Position numbers and translations under genes: made by a program
In this document: in pieces, positions 1 to 8,780 of the stretch
Layout: each line of letters begins with the position of its first letter
How positions within the stretch are numbered: the first letter of the stretch is position 1
The notes under the pieces: model-generated
Told to the model about the DNA's origin: nothing
What the model saw: the letters and a program-made list of their open reading frames with translations, nothing else
The model's database searches: none
Origin: D2472 sp964444385
Lineage (GTDB): Bacteria > Pseudomonadota > Gammaproteobacteria > Magnimaribacterales > D2472
DNA: 19,232 nt
Assembly: GCA_964444385.1 (NCBI GenBank)
Contig: CAYUHD010000025.1
Location: 1 to 19,232, forward strand
Direction: 5' to 3'

Positions 1-12
1 TTTTCTATTCAC
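1..12 (-). CDS. possible 5' end of the gene downstream of glmS (partial)
   Basis: On the minus strand an AAGGAG Shine-Dalgarno sequence (24 to 19) lies six bases before a GTG codon (12 to 10), followed by Asn-Arg-Lys codons that run off the window. It follows the glmS stop by 31 bases on the same strand. Four codons cannot identify a product. The call rests only on the well-placed ribosome binding site, and the reading frame could close just outside the window. Confidence 0.25.
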
Positions 13-43
13 TTAATTCTCCTTTTTAATTATCTGTTTTGTT

Positions 44-1870
44 CTACTCCACGGTGACGGATTTAGCTAAGTTCCTTGGCTGGTCTAAATCAGTACCTCT
101 TTGACATGCTACTTGGTAGGCAAGAATTTGAAGTGGAATGGTATAAATGATTGGAGCTAATAATTCACTGCACTCTGGCATTTCAATAAAAGTGCCGTTC
201 TCTATATTTATTTTGGAATTCCCACCTCCAAAAACATAGAGTGTTCCCCCTCGAGCCTTTACTTCCTCTAAGTTTGAAACAAGTTTTTCAGTAAGTGTAT
301 TTTCTGGCGAAAGTGCAACCACGGGGATTTGATCATCGACCAAAGCAAGTGGACCGTGTTTTAATTCACCGGCAGGATAGGCTTCGGCATGAATATAAGA
401 AATTTCTTTTAGCTTTAATGCGCCCTCTTGAACAATTGGAAAAAACATACCGCGACCTAAAAATAACGCATTGTCCTTATCCGCTATCCTGGGAACAATG
501 CCTGAGATCTCTTCAGATAATTTTAAGGTTTCCTTAATAACATCTGGCAAAGATCTTAGTTCGCTAGCTAGCTTTTTTCTCAATTTTTTATCTTTATCTA
601 AACTTTTTGAAATCGACATGGCAAGCAACATAAGGCCTGCAAGCTGGGTCGTAAAAGCTTTAGTTGAAGCTACGCCTATCTCTGGGCCAGCATTGGTAAA
701 TAGAACATGTTCAGATTCTCGAGCCAGTGAACTAGTTGGAACATTACAAATTGAGAGAGTGCTTAAATAATCTTTTTTCTGTGCATATTTTAGTGCGGCC
801 AGTGTATCTGCGGTTTCACCAGATTGGGATATGGTAACAAACAAAGTGCCCTCTTCAACCAACGGGTCTCTGTATCGATATTCGCTGGCAAAATCTACGT
901 AACAGGGGATTTTTGCTATTTGCTCAAACCAAAACCTTCCTACTTTTCCTGCATGCAAACTAGTCCCGCAAGCAACAAACTGAATTCTTTTGATTTTGCT
1001 AAAAACTTCTGATGAGCCTAGACCAAATATATTGTCTAGAATATCATCCTCTCCTAGCTTTCCGTTAAGGGTATTGGCAACTGCATCGGGTTGTTCATAT
1101 ATCTCCTTTTCCATGAAGTGAGAATATTTGCCTTTGGTAACCGCATTAACTGCTATATCTATTTCAGTTATGTCTCTTTTTACAGGTGCATTTTTCCCAC
1201 CAAATATTTGATAGTCCTGCATAGTAATTTCAGCAACATCGCCATCTTCTAAAAAGACAAACTCATTGGTTAGTTGAGAAAGGGCCAATGGATCAGATGC
1301 TGCAAAATTTTCTTCCAAGCCAATCCCAATTAAAAGCGGGCTTTTGTTTCTTGCAACAACCAGTCGATTTTTATCATTAATATGAATTGCCGCTATTGCG
1401 TATGCGCCATCAAGCTCTTTGATGGCATCATGCATTGCAGATAAAAGATCGCCAGAAGACTGAAAATGTTGATGAAGCAAATGAGCTATGACTTCTGAGT
1501 CCGTCTCTGATTCAAAGGTGTATCCGGCTTGAGTCAGTTTTTCTGTGAGCTCAAGATAATTTTCTATGATTCCATTGTGGACAATGTGAACCTCTCCGCT
1601 TGATGCGTGGGGATGAGCGTTCTGTTCTGAGGGTTGTCCATGTGTTGCCCAGCGTGTGTGAGCAATGCCCAGTTTGCTTTTAGGGCGTTTCTCAATCATC
1701 CCCTCTTCAAGCAAGCTAACTTTGCCCAAAGTTCTCAAACTAAAAATGCTGTCTTTTTGATGCAATGCGATGCCAGCTGAATCATAGCCACGATATTCCA
1801 TCTTGTGTAGGCCTTGAACCAATAACTTGCCTACATTGCGAGATGATGCCGCTCCAATAATTCCACACAT
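44..1870 (-). CDS. glmS: glutamine-fructose-6-phosphate aminotransferase (isomerizing), GlmS
   Basis: GlmS makes glucosamine-6-phosphate from fructose-6-phosphate and glutamine in the cytosol, the first committed step to UDP-GlcNAc for peptidoglycan and LPS. The protein is 608 residues, against 609 in E. coli. I start it at the ATG at 1870 so that the nucleophilic cysteine is residue 2 (MCGIIGA), as the class II glutaminase mechanism requires; the frame stays open a further 26 codons upstream, but that would bury the catalytic cysteine. The N-terminal amidotransferase half shows HTRWATHG, HNGIIENY and TDSEV. The C-terminal half has two SIS domains with ACGTSLHAG, ISQSGETADT and TKAFTTQ, and ends in the usual DQPRNLAKSVTVE. 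One base separates it from glmU, so the two are translated from one message. No Shine-Dalgarno sequence is obvious, which suggests coupling to glmU. I see no glmS ribozyme. Confidence 0.97.
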   Translation of the reverse strand: MCGIIGAASSRNVGKLLVQGLHKMEYRGYDSAGIALHQKDSIFSLRTLGKVSLLEEGMIEKRPKSKLGIAHTRWATHGQPSEQNAHPHASSGEVHIVHNGIIENYLELTEKLTQAGYTFESETDSEVIAHLLHQHFQSSGDLLSAMHDAIKELDGAYAIAAIHINDKNRLVVARNKSPLLIGIGLEENFAASDPLALSQLTNEFVFLEDGDVAEITMQDYQIFGGKNAPVKRDITEIDIAVNAVTKGKYSHFMEKEIYEQPDAVANTLNGKLGEDDILDNIFGLGSSEVFSKIKRIQFVACGTSLHAGKVGRFWFEQIAKIPCYVDFASEYRYRDPLVEEGTLFVTISQSGETADTLAALKYAQKKDYLSTLSICNVPTSSLARESEHVLFTNAGPEIGVASTKAFTTQLAGLMLLAMSISKSLDKDKKLRKKLASELRSLPDVIKETLKLSEEISGIVPRIADKDNALFLGRGMFFPIVQEGALKLKEISYIHAEAYPAGELKHGPLALVDDQIPVVALSPENTLTEKLVSNLEEVKARGGTLYVFGGGNSKINIENGTFIEMPECSELLAPIIYTIPLQILAYQVACQRGTDLDQPRNLAKSVTVE

Positions 1871-1871
1871 A

Positions 1872-3224
1872 TTATTTTTTGTTTTTAGCCCAGTCTTCTT
1901 TGATAACTTGTTTGCCACGCCCCACGGCCAAAGCTTTATCAGGCACATCTTTTGTAATTACAGATCCAGCGCCTACATATGCACCTTTACCAATATTAAC
2001 AGGTGCCACTAACGAAGAATTGGTTCCAATAAAGCTCTCATCACCAATGGTTGTTTTATGTTTGTTGGTTCCATCATAATTACAAGTAATAGTTCCTGCT
2101 CCGACATTAGTGTTACTGCCTATCTCTGCATCACCTAGATATGCAAGATGATTGGCTTTGGCGCCATCTCCAAGCTTGGTTTTTTTGGTCTCAACAAAAT
2201 TACCAATTTTTGCACCGTCTCCTATTTCTGAGCCCTCTCTAAGGCGCGCATAGGGTCCTATATTGCAATTAGAACCTACGGTTGCTGATGAAAGATGGCT
2301 GAAGGATTCAATCGTTGTGTTATCTCCAATAGAAACATTCTGTAAAACAACATTTGATTTAATGGTGACGTTTTGACCAAGAGTGACCTTACCCTCAAAT
2401 ATAACATTTACATCTACAGAACAATCTTTGCCCGCTTCAACCTCGCCACGAACATCGACACGTGTCACATCAAGAATTGTTATTCCTTGTTCTAGTAATT
2501 TTTCAGCACTCATGTTTCTTAATATAGATTCTAGTTCGTGTAATTCTTTTTTGTTGTTTGCCCCTACCACTTCAGTGGGATTGGTTTGTATACATTTTAT
2601 TTTAACCCCTTTTCCAGAAAGTATCTCCACTAGGTCAGTAAGATAGTACTCATTGGCTGCATTTTGGTTATTAATGTCATCTAATGATGACTTCAAAAGG
2701 CTGCCATCGATCAACAAAATACCAGTAAACACCTCTTGAATTAATCTCTCTTCTACAGATGCATCTTTTTGCTCAATAATTCTTAAGGCTTGGTCCTGTT
2801 CATTGGTCACAATTCTTCCGTAACCGGTTGGATCTTTTAAAATCATTGATAAGAGCGCGCACTCTTGCCCAGAAGCAACCAATGCTTTAATGGTTGCGCT
2901 ACTAATTAAAGGTACGTCACCGTATAAAACCAATACCTTTTCGTCGTCTTGGATCAAATGTGCAACGGTTTTGACGGCATGGGCAGTTCCAAGCTGATCG
3001 TCTTGATCGGTTGTTTGAATTTGAGGGTCAATTGTTGCTATATGTTCTTTTAACAGAGCTTTTTGATGTCCTACAACTACAGTTATGTTTTTGCTATTTT
3101 GTTGAGCGGTGTTAATAACGTGAGAGATGAGGGTTTGTCCCCCAAGCGGCTGCATAACCTTGGGAAGGTTGGTATTCATTCGGATGCCCTGGCCTGCTGC
3201 AAGGATAATAGTGTGAATATTCAA
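1872..3224 (-). CDS. glmU: bifunctional UDP-GlcNAc pyrophosphorylase / glucosamine-1-phosphate acetyltransferase, GlmU
   Basis: GlmU carries out the last two steps to UDP-GlcNAc: acetylation of glucosamine-1-phosphate with acetyl-CoA, then uridylylation with UTP. The 450-residue protein (E. coli 456) opens with the nucleotidyltransferase signature LAAGQGIRM at about residues 8-16 followed by PKV. From about residue 250 it turns into hexapeptide repeats of a left-handed beta-helix. The acetyltransferase site is recognisable in NHLAYLGDAEIG, with the probable catalytic base His359, and in GAGTITCNYDG. The first codon is TTG at 3222-3224 with no clear ribosome binding site; no ATG exists before the signature. 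It follows atpC by 32 bases and precedes glmS by one, the familiar atp-glmUS arrangement. Confidence 0.96.
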   Translation of the reverse strand: MNIHTIILAAGQGIRMNTNLPKVMQPLGGQTLISHVINTAQQNSKNITVVVGHQKALLKEHIATIDPQIQTTDQDDQLGTAHAVKTVAHLIQDDEKVLVLYGDVPLISSATIKALVASGQECALLSMILKDPTGYGRIVTNEQDQALRIIEQKDASVEERLIQEVFTGILLIDGSLLKSSLDDINNQNAANEYYLTDLVEILSGKGVKIKCIQTNPTEVVGANNKKELHELESILRNMSAEKLLEQGITILDVTRVDVRGEVEAGKDCSVDVNVIFEGKVTLGQNVTIKSNVVLQNVSIGDNTTIESFSHLSSATVGSNCNIGPYARLREGSEIGDGAKIGNFVETKKTKLGDGAKANHLAYLGDAEIGSNTNVGAGTITCNYDGTNKHKTTIGDESFIGTNSSLVAPVNIGKGAYVGAGSVITKDVPDKALAVGRGKQVIKEDWAKNKK

Positions 3225-3247
3225 TGCAATAACGAATTAACTTTGAT

Positions 3248-3264
3248 ACAAGTACCTTACTTGT
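3248..3264. repeat. 7-bp perfect inverted repeat overlapping the atpC stop codon
   Basis: ACAAGTA and TACTTGT flank a three-base loop. Read on the plus strand the repeat is followed by a T run, but no plus-strand gene ends here. Read on the minus strand (the direction of atpC and glmU) the A run precedes the hairpin and no T run follows, so it is not a normal terminator for the operon. It contains the atpC stop codon (3257-3259). It could mark an mRNA processing or stability site between atpC and glmU; that is inference. Confidence 0.5.
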
Positions 3265-3670
3265 TTTTTCTTAATTTTTGAATGGTTTTGATCCTTGCGG
3301 CTGCTTCGGCTAATTGTGCAGCCGCTTTAGCATAATCAAGCTGTGCTTTTTTATCGTGTATATTTTTTTCTGCAAGTTCTTGTGCTTTAATGGCTTCTGC
3401 TTCATCCATAGACTCCGCGCGCTCTGCTCTGTCAGATAAGAAAGTTACAATGTCGGGTTGTATTTCGATAAATCCGCCTGAACAAAAGAAAGTTTTTTCA
3501 TCATCGCCATTCTGAACCCTCACCGGACCAGGGGCCAAACCAGTCAATAAAGGTGCGTGACCTGGTGCAATACCTATTTCACCAAGAGACCCTGTAGCAA
3601 AAACCATAGTGCCTTCACCAGAATAGATTTCTTCGCTTGATGAAACTATGCTAACTTTAATGGTAGACAT
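3257..3670 (-). CDS. atpC: F1Fo ATP synthase subunit epsilon
   Basis: Epsilon is part of the central stalk of F1 and couples rotation to the c-ring; in bacteria its C-terminal helices also inhibit ATP hydrolysis. The 137-residue protein has the N-terminal beta-sandwich (IVSSSEEIYSGEG near residues 8-20, GEIGIAPGHAPLLTGL near 30-45) and an alanine- and lysine-rich helical hairpin from about residue 90 to the end. E. coli epsilon is 139 residues. The ATG at 3670 lies three bases after the atpD stop. It is the last ATP synthase gene of the operon; a small inverted repeat overlaps its stop codon and glmU follows. Confidence 0.96.
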   Translation of the reverse strand: MSTIKVSIVSSSEEIYSGEGTMVFATGSLGEIGIAPGHAPLLTGLAPGPVRVQNGDDEKTFFCSGGFIEIQPDIVTFLSDRAERAESMDEAEAIKAQELAEKNIHDKKAQLDYAKAAAQLAEAAARIKTIQKLRKNK

Positions 3671-3673
3671 AAA

Positions 3674-5071
3674 TTATAAAGTTTTTGCTTTTTCTACAAC
3701 TTCTTCGATTGTTCCAACCATATAAAAAGCTTGTTCTGGAAGATCGTCGTAATCTCCAGCAAGAATCCCTTTAAATGATTTAATCGTATCCTCTAGTTTT
3801 ACATATTTTCCAGAAGAGCCTGTGAAGACCTCGGCAACGGTAAATGGTTGCGATAAAAATCTTTCAACCTTTCTTGCTCTTGCTACGGCTAATTTATCTT
3901 CTTCGGATAATTCATCCATGCCCAAAATAGCAATAATATCTTTGAGCTCTTTATACTTTTGTAAAACTCCTTGGACGCCTTGAGCAACATTATAATGCTC
4001 TTCACCAACCACGAGTGGGTCAAGTTGCCTGCTTGTTGAATCAAGCGGATCTACAGCGGGATAAATTCCCAGCTCAGCAATTTGTCTTGAAAGCACAACA
4101 GTTGCATCTAAATGAGCAAAAGTTGTTGCTGGTGATGGGTCGGTTAAGTCGTCAGCTGGAACATACACAGCTTGAATTGATGTAATGGAGCCATCTTTTG
4201 TTGAAGTAATTCTTTCTTGAAGGGCTCCCATTTCTTCGCCCAATGTGGGCTGATATCCCACAGCTGATGGCATTCTTCCAAGCAACGCAGACACCTCAAC
4301 TCCGGCTAACGTGTATCGATAAATATTATCAATAAACAACAAAACATCTCTTCCTTCATCCCTAAACTTTTCAGCCATAGTCAATCCAGTCAAAGCAACT
4401 CGAAGTCTGTTTCCAGGGGGCTCATTCATCTGCCCATAAACCATAGCCACTTTTGATTCGCTTGGCTTCTTAACATTTACCACTCCTGACTCTTGCATTT
4501 CGAAGTAGAAATCATTTCCTTCGCGCGTTCTTTCTCCAACCCCTGCAAACACTGATAATCCAGAGTGTTCGGTAGCAATGTTGTTAATAAGCTCCATCAT
4601 ATTCACGGTCTTACCAACCCCAGCTCCACCAAATAAGCCAATTTTTCCGCCCTTAGCGAAAGGGCAAATTAAATCGATAACCTTAATGCCTGTCTCTAAT
4701 AAATCGTCTGATAAAGACTGGTCAGTGTAACTGGGTGGCTTCCTATGAATTGGCATTTGTTCTTTTGCGCCAATAGGTCCACATTCATCAATTGGGTTGC
4801 CTAAAACGTCCATGATTCGTCCAAGAGTTTTTTCGCCAACTGGCACAGAAATAGGAGCGTTAGTGCGCTCAACTGTTAAACCCCTTTTTAATCCTTCGGT
4901 TATTCCCATGGCAATTGCTCTAACAATTCCATCGCCAAGTTGCTGTTGAACCTCAAGCACAGTTCCTGTATCTGTTATTTTAATAGCTTCATATATTTGA
5001 GGGATGTTGTTCTTTTCAAACTCAACGTCGATAACCGCTCCGATAATTTGTGTTACTAGCCCATTGCTCAT
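3674..5071 (-). CDS. atpD: F1Fo ATP synthase subunit beta (catalytic)
   Basis: Beta carries the catalytic nucleotide sites of the F1 hexamer. I start at the ATG at 5071 (465 residues), preceded by a GGAG ribosome binding site; an in-frame ATG eleven codons earlier lies inside atpG and would add an atypical basic tail. From the chosen start the P-loop GGAGVGKT is at residues 148-155, the GERTREGND segment with the catalytic glutamate and arginine is near 179-187, and the Walker B aspartate is in LLFIDNIYRYT. These align almost one to one with E. coli beta (460 residues). The gene starts ten bases after the atpG stop and sits in the canonical atpG-atpD-atpC order. Confidence 0.98.
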   Translation of the reverse strand: MSNGLVTQIIGAVIDVEFEKNNIPQIYEAIKITDTGTVLEVQQQLGDGIVRAIAMGITEGLKRGLTVERTNAPISVPVGEKTLGRIMDVLGNPIDECGPIGAKEQMPIHRKPPSYTDQSLSDDLLETGIKVIDLICPFAKGGKIGLFGGAGVGKTVNMMELINNIATEHSGLSVFAGVGERTREGNDFYFEMQESGVVNVKKPSESKVAMVYGQMNEPPGNRLRVALTGLTMAEKFRDEGRDVLLFIDNIYRYTLAGVEVSALLGRMPSAVGYQPTLGEEMGALQERITSTKDGSITSIQAVYVPADDLTDPSPATTFAHLDATVVLSRQIAELGIYPAVDPLDSTSRQLDPLVVGEEHYNVAQGVQGVLQKYKELKDIIAILGMDELSEEDKLAVARARKVERFLSQPFTVAEVFTGSSGKYVKLEDTIKSFKGILAGDYDDLPEQAFYMVGTIEEVVEKAKTL

Positions 5072-5081
5072 TTCTTTCTCC

Positions 5082-5945
5082 TTAAACCGCAGCCGCTCCA
5101 CCAACTATCTCAGATAATTCCTGAGTAATGGCTGCTTGTCTTACATTGTTGTATAACAGTTCCAGTTCTTTAATTAAATCACCAGCATTTTCTGTGGCAT
5201 TCTTCATTGCCAGCATTTTTGCCGCTTGTTCACATGCGCTATTCTCAATAACAGCATGATAAATTAATGACTCAATGTATCTTGTCATTAACCCTTCTAA
5301 TAACTCTTGCGCTTCTGGCTCATAAATATAATCCCAGTGTGTTGAAATAAGCCCATCATTTTTTTCTGCTGGCAGAGGAATTAACTGCTCAACTTTGGGT
5401 TGTTGCGTCATGGTATTCACAAAGCCGTTTCCACATAAATAAACCTGGTCTATTTCTCCGCTTCTATGAAGATCTAGGACTATTTTAGTTAGTCCAATTA
5501 GTGCGTCTGGATCAGGCTTATCGCCCAATTTTTGAACATTAGCAACAACATCTCCACCAACAGACTTAAAGAAACTTGCTGCTTTTAAACCAATTAATGC
5601 AAAATTTGATTCTATGCCTTGCGCATTTAATTCGGCTGATTTGCTTATAACTTGTTTAAATAAGTTAATGTTAAGTCCGCCACACAGTCCTTTATCAGAG
5701 CTGACAACCAAAAAACAGGCTTTCTTGGGTTCTCTATGCTCATAAAATGGGTGTGAGTATTCAGAGCTTGAGGTCGCAATGTGAGAGATCACCTCTTTAA
5801 TCTTTTCAGAGTAGGGTCTTCCAAGCCGCATTTCATTTTGTGTTTTTTTAATTTTGCTAGCTGCAACCATTTCCATGGCCGAAGTAATTTTTTGCGTGCT
5901 TTTAATGCTCGCAATCTGCTTTCTTACTTCTTTGGTATTAGCCAT
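5082..5945 (-). CDS. atpG: F1Fo ATP synthase subunit gamma
   Basis: Gamma is the rotating shaft inside the alpha3beta3 ring. The 287-residue product has E. coli length (287) and the family hallmarks: the N-terminal helix with EVRKQIASIKSTQKITSAMEMVA, the SDKGLCGGLN motif near residue 85, and the conserved C-terminal helix with KNATENAGDLI and QAAITQELSEIVGGAAAV. The ATG at 5945 follows atpA by ten bases. There is no strong Shine-Dalgarno sequence, so translation is probably coupled to atpA. Confidence 0.97.
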   Translation of the reverse strand: MANTKEVRKQIASIKSTQKITSAMEMVAASKIKKTQNEMRLGRPYSEKIKEVISHIATSSSEYSHPFYEHREPKKACFLVVSSDKGLCGGLNINLFKQVISKSAELNAQGIESNFALIGLKAASFFKSVGGDVVANVQKLGDKPDPDALIGLTKIVLDLHRSGEIDQVYLCGNGFVNTMTQQPKVEQLIPLPAEKNDGLISTHWDYIYEPEAQELLEGLMTRYIESLIYHAVIENSACEQAAKMLAMKNATENAGDLIKELELLYNNVRQAAITQELSEIVGGAAAV

Positions 5946-5955
5946 TATCTATAAA

Positions 5956-7500
5956 TTAAAATGTTTGGGTTTTCTTAAACCGCTCAACCACTTCAGTGAA
6001 TTGTTTTTCAATATCATCATTCCAGTCACCTGTGTCATTAATGCTCTTTTCAAGATCTGCTTTTTCTGAAGTAAAATAGCCGTGCAGTGCCTCTTCAAAA
6101 CTTCCAATTTTTTCAACTTCAACATCATCCATGTAACCCCTATCAGCTGCAAAAATGCTTAAGGATTGTTGGGCGACGCTCATTGGAGAATATTGCTTTT
6201 GTTTAATAAGCTCTGTGATTCTTTGTCCTCTGGCAAGCTGAGCCTTTGTAGCATCATCTAAATCTGAGGCAAACTGGGAGAAGGCTGCTAACTCTCTATA
6301 TTGAGCTAATGCAGTTCTTACCCCGCCACTAAGTTTTTTCATAATCTTGGTTTGCGCTGCTCCGCCTACTCTAGACACAGATATTCCTGGGTTAATAGCC
6401 GGTCTTACGCCTGAATTAAACAAATCAGTTTCTAAGAAAATTTGACCATCTGTGATTGAGATAACGTTTGTAGGAACAAAGGCTGACACGTCCCCTGCTT
6501 GTGTTTCGATAATCGGAAGAGCGGTTAAAGAGCCGGTTTTGCCCTTAACTTTTCCATTGGTAACTTTTTCTACATAGTCTGCATTAACTCTAGCGGCTCT
6601 TTCTAACAATCTTGAGTGAAGATAGAAAACGTCTCCTGGATAAGCCTCTCTTCCTGGGGGTCTCTTTAAAAGCAATGAAACCTGACGATATGCAATAGCT
6701 TGTTTAGAAAGATCATCATAGACAATGAGAGCATCTTCTCCTTTGTCTCTAAAATACTCTCCCATTGAACAACCAGAATATGGTGAAAGATACTGCATTG
6801 GGGCTGGATCAGATGCTGATGCTGAAACAACAACACTGTGTTCCAAGGCCCCGTGCTCCTCGAGCTTTTTTACTACATTAACAACAGTGGATTGTTTTTG
6901 TCCAATGGCAACATAAATACATTTAATACCGGTTCCTTTTTGATTGATAATTGCATCAACTGCAACAGCAGTCTTGCCGGTTTGCCTGTCTCCAATAATT
7001 AACTCTCTTTGCCCTCTTCCAATTGGAACCATGGCATCAATAGCTTTTAAACCAATTTGAACCGGTTGATCAACTGACAGTCTAGCAATAACACCTGGAG
7101 CAACAACCTCAACTGGAGCTGTAGAATCTGTTTTAATCTCGCCCTTGCCATCGATAGGATTACCTAAAGCATCTACAACCCTTCCCAATAATGCTTCGCC
7201 AACCGGCACCTCTAGAATTCTTCCTGTACAAACAGCTTTTTGACCCTCAATAAGCCCAAGATAATCTCCAAGGACTACAGCCCCGACTGAGTCCTGCTCA
7301 AGGTTAAGTGCCAAACCTAAAACACCACCTTCAAATTCAATAAGCTCGCCATACATAACATCGCCCATACCATGGACGCGGACAATGCCGTCTGAAACAC
7401 TAACAATAATGCCTTCGTTTTTTCTTTCAGCAGACAGATCAAGGCCTGAAATTTTTTCCTTTAATACGCTGGAAATTTCTGATGGGTTTAATTGGCTCAT
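5956..7500 (-). CDS. atpA: F1Fo ATP synthase subunit alpha
   Basis: Alpha alternates with beta in the F1 hexamer and binds regulatory, non-catalytic nucleotide. The 514-residue protein (E. coli 513) has the beta-barrel with DGIVRVHGM, the P-loop GDRQTGKT at residues 170-177, the LIVYDDLSKQA Walker B region, and PGISVSRVGGAAQ, which carries the arginine finger that completes the catalytic site on beta. An AAGGTGA ribosome binding site precedes the ATG at 7500. It lies nine bases after atpH in the standard order, and nothing in it departs from the family. Confidence 0.98.
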   Translation of the reverse strand: MSQLNPSEISSVLKEKISGLDLSAERKNEGIIVSVSDGIVRVHGMGDVMYGELIEFEGGVLGLALNLEQDSVGAVVLGDYLGLIEGQKAVCTGRILEVPVGEALLGRVVDALGNPIDGKGEIKTDSTAPVEVVAPGVIARLSVDQPVQIGLKAIDAMVPIGRGQRELIIGDRQTGKTAVAVDAIINQKGTGIKCIYVAIGQKQSTVVNVVKKLEEHGALEHSVVVSASASDPAPMQYLSPYSGCSMGEYFRDKGEDALIVYDDLSKQAIAYRQVSLLLKRPPGREAYPGDVFYLHSRLLERAARVNADYVEKVTNGKVKGKTGSLTALPIIETQAGDVSAFVPTNVISITDGQIFLETDLFNSGVRPAINPGISVSRVGGAAQTKIMKKLSGGVRTALAQYRELAAFSQFASDLDDATKAQLARGQRITELIKQKQYSPMSVAQQSLSIFAADRGYMDDVEVEKIGSFEEALHGYFTSEKADLEKSINDTGDWNDDIEKQFTEVVERFKKTQTF

Positions 7501-7509
7501 TTTTTCACC

Positions 7510-8046
7510 TTAAAAATTTAATTGGTTTACTAATTTTTTGACCCTTCCTCTAATCGAAAGATCTAGAGTTTCATCTCCGATTTTGATAGATAGGCCGCCC
7601 ATAATTGACGGGTCTTCTGAAAATTCTATATTTGAACCCTCTCCATGTTCTGCTAAGAGTTTTTCAATAATAATTTTTTTGTTGTCTTCTGAGGGTAGAT
7701 TGGCAACATTAACAACAATGGAGCTTGTTTTGTTATGTTGCTCTAGTAATTCTTGGTAACTTGTATTGATGGCCTCAATTAGATTAAGTCTTTTGTTCTC
7801 CGCGAGCAGTTCTAGCATTTTTTTTGGTAGGTCGCCTATTCTATCTTCAACCAACCCTATGATTGTTTGAGCAATTTTTTCTTTAGAAAGCTCAGGGCCC
7901 TCTATCAAGCTTGAAACCTCTTTTGTTTGGGATACTGCGGATAATAGGGCTAGGTCTTTTGCGGCCGCCTCTTGGTTGCCAGCGTCCAGGGCTGCTGAAA
8001 AAACAGCTTTGGCATATGGTCTGGCAAGTGGAGATAGCTCAATCAT
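7510..8046 (-). CDS. atpH: F1Fo ATP synthase subunit delta
   Basis: Delta caps the top of F1 and ties it to the b-subunit peripheral stalk. The 178-residue product matches the family length (E. coli 177). It opens with the helical domain containing LARPYAKAVFSAALD and ends with the conserved MGGLSIKIGDETLDLSIRGR segment, the family's C-terminal signature. The ATG at 8046 lies three bases after atpF. The middle of delta is normally poorly conserved, so the assignment rests on both ends and on position between atpF and atpA. Confidence 0.96.
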   Translation of the reverse strand: MIELSPLARPYAKAVFSAALDAGNQEAAAKDLALLSAVSQTKEVSSLIEGPELSKEKIAQTIIGLVEDRIGDLPKKMLELLAENKRLNLIEAINTSYQELLEQHNKTSSIVVNVANLPSEDNKKIIIEKLLAEHGEGSNIEFSEDPSIMGGLSIKIGDETLDLSIRGRVKKLVNQLNF

Positions 8047-8049
8047 CTT

Positions 8050-8520
8050 TTATAGCTCTGAGGAAGCCTTTTTAAGAAGCTCTTGATGTTTATCAGGGTT
8101 AATTTCATCTTCCAATATTTTTTCAGAGGTATCAATGATGAGCTCTGACATTTTTTGCCTTAGTTCTTCTTTGGCTTTATTCACATCGTTTTCTATCGTT
8201 TTTGATGCTGAGGTTAGAATCTTTTCAGCCTCAGCTTCCGCTTTTTCAGCTGCATCGCTAATGATTTGTGAGCCTCTGGAGTTGGCTTTTTCTAATATCT
8301 CGGCGGCCTCTATTTTTGCTTTATTCATCTTTTGATCAAAAGCAAGTTGTGCCTCTTCTAAAGAATCATCGGCTTTTTTTGCCGCCTCTAAACCGTCCGT
8401 TATACGCTTCTCTCTCTCTTCCATGATCGCAATGATTGGTGGCCATACATACTTCCAGCAAATTGCTACAAAAATAACAAATGCTAGAGTTTGACCTAAG
8501 AGTGTTGCGTTAATATTCAT
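8050..8520 (-). CDS. atpF: F1Fo ATP synthase subunit b
   Basis: Subunit b forms the dimeric peripheral stalk that holds F1 static against Fo. The 156-residue protein, the same length as E. coli b, has one N-terminal membrane helix (about residues 5-26, LLGQTLAFVIFVAICW) followed by the conserved WPPI turn and a long charged alanine- and glutamate-rich coiled coil (about 33-150). The ATG at 8520 lies eight bases after atpE. It is a single b-type gene; no second b' gene is present, as expected outside photosynthetic and some alphaproteobacterial operons. Confidence 0.97.
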   Translation of the reverse strand: MNINATLLGQTLAFVIFVAICWKYVWPPIIAIMEEREKRITDGLEAAKKADDSLEEAQLAFDQKMNKAKIEAAEILEKANSRGSQIISDAAEKAEAEAEKILTSASKTIENDVNKAKEELRQKMSELIIDTSEKILEDEINPDKHQELLKKASSEL

Positions 8521-8528
8521 GTTTTATC

Positions 8529-8756
8529 TTAAGCAGCAAACATTAAATAAAGGCCTAATCCAACACCAATCATTGGGACTGCGTCAACAAGACCCATAAC
8601 AATAAAGAGTTGTGTTCTCAACATTGGGATAAGCTCTGGTTGACGAGCTGCGCCTTCTAAATACTTGCCACCTAAAACACCCACACCAATCGCGGCTCCT
8701 ACAGCGCCCAGCCCAATCATCAGGCCTGATGCTATGTATATAAGTGATTGTTCCAT
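8529..8756 (-). CDS. atpE: F1Fo ATP synthase subunit c (rotor ring)
   Basis: Subunit c is the two-helix hairpin whose oligomer forms the rotor ring. The 75-residue protein shows a glycine- and alanine-rich first helix (IGLGAVGAAIGVGVLGG), the polar ARQPEL loop that contacts F1, and a second helix carrying the ion-binding aspartate Asp58 in MGLVDAVPMIGVG. The site lacks the glutamate-and-polar set of sodium-dependent rings, so proton coupling is the expected mode; that is inference from family knowledge. An AGGAG-type ribosome binding site precedes the ATG at 8756. Confidence 0.98.
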   Translation of the reverse strand: MEQSLIYIASGLMIGLGAVGAAIGVGVLGGKYLEGAARQPELIPMLRTQLFIVMGLVDAVPMIGVGLGLYLMFAA

Positions 8757-8780
8757 TCTTTTCTCCTAAAAATTAAAGAC

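Noticed and set aside
5949..6152. 67-codon minus-strand frame at the 3' end of atpA
   Set aside because: Overlaps conserved atpA coding sequence in another frame.
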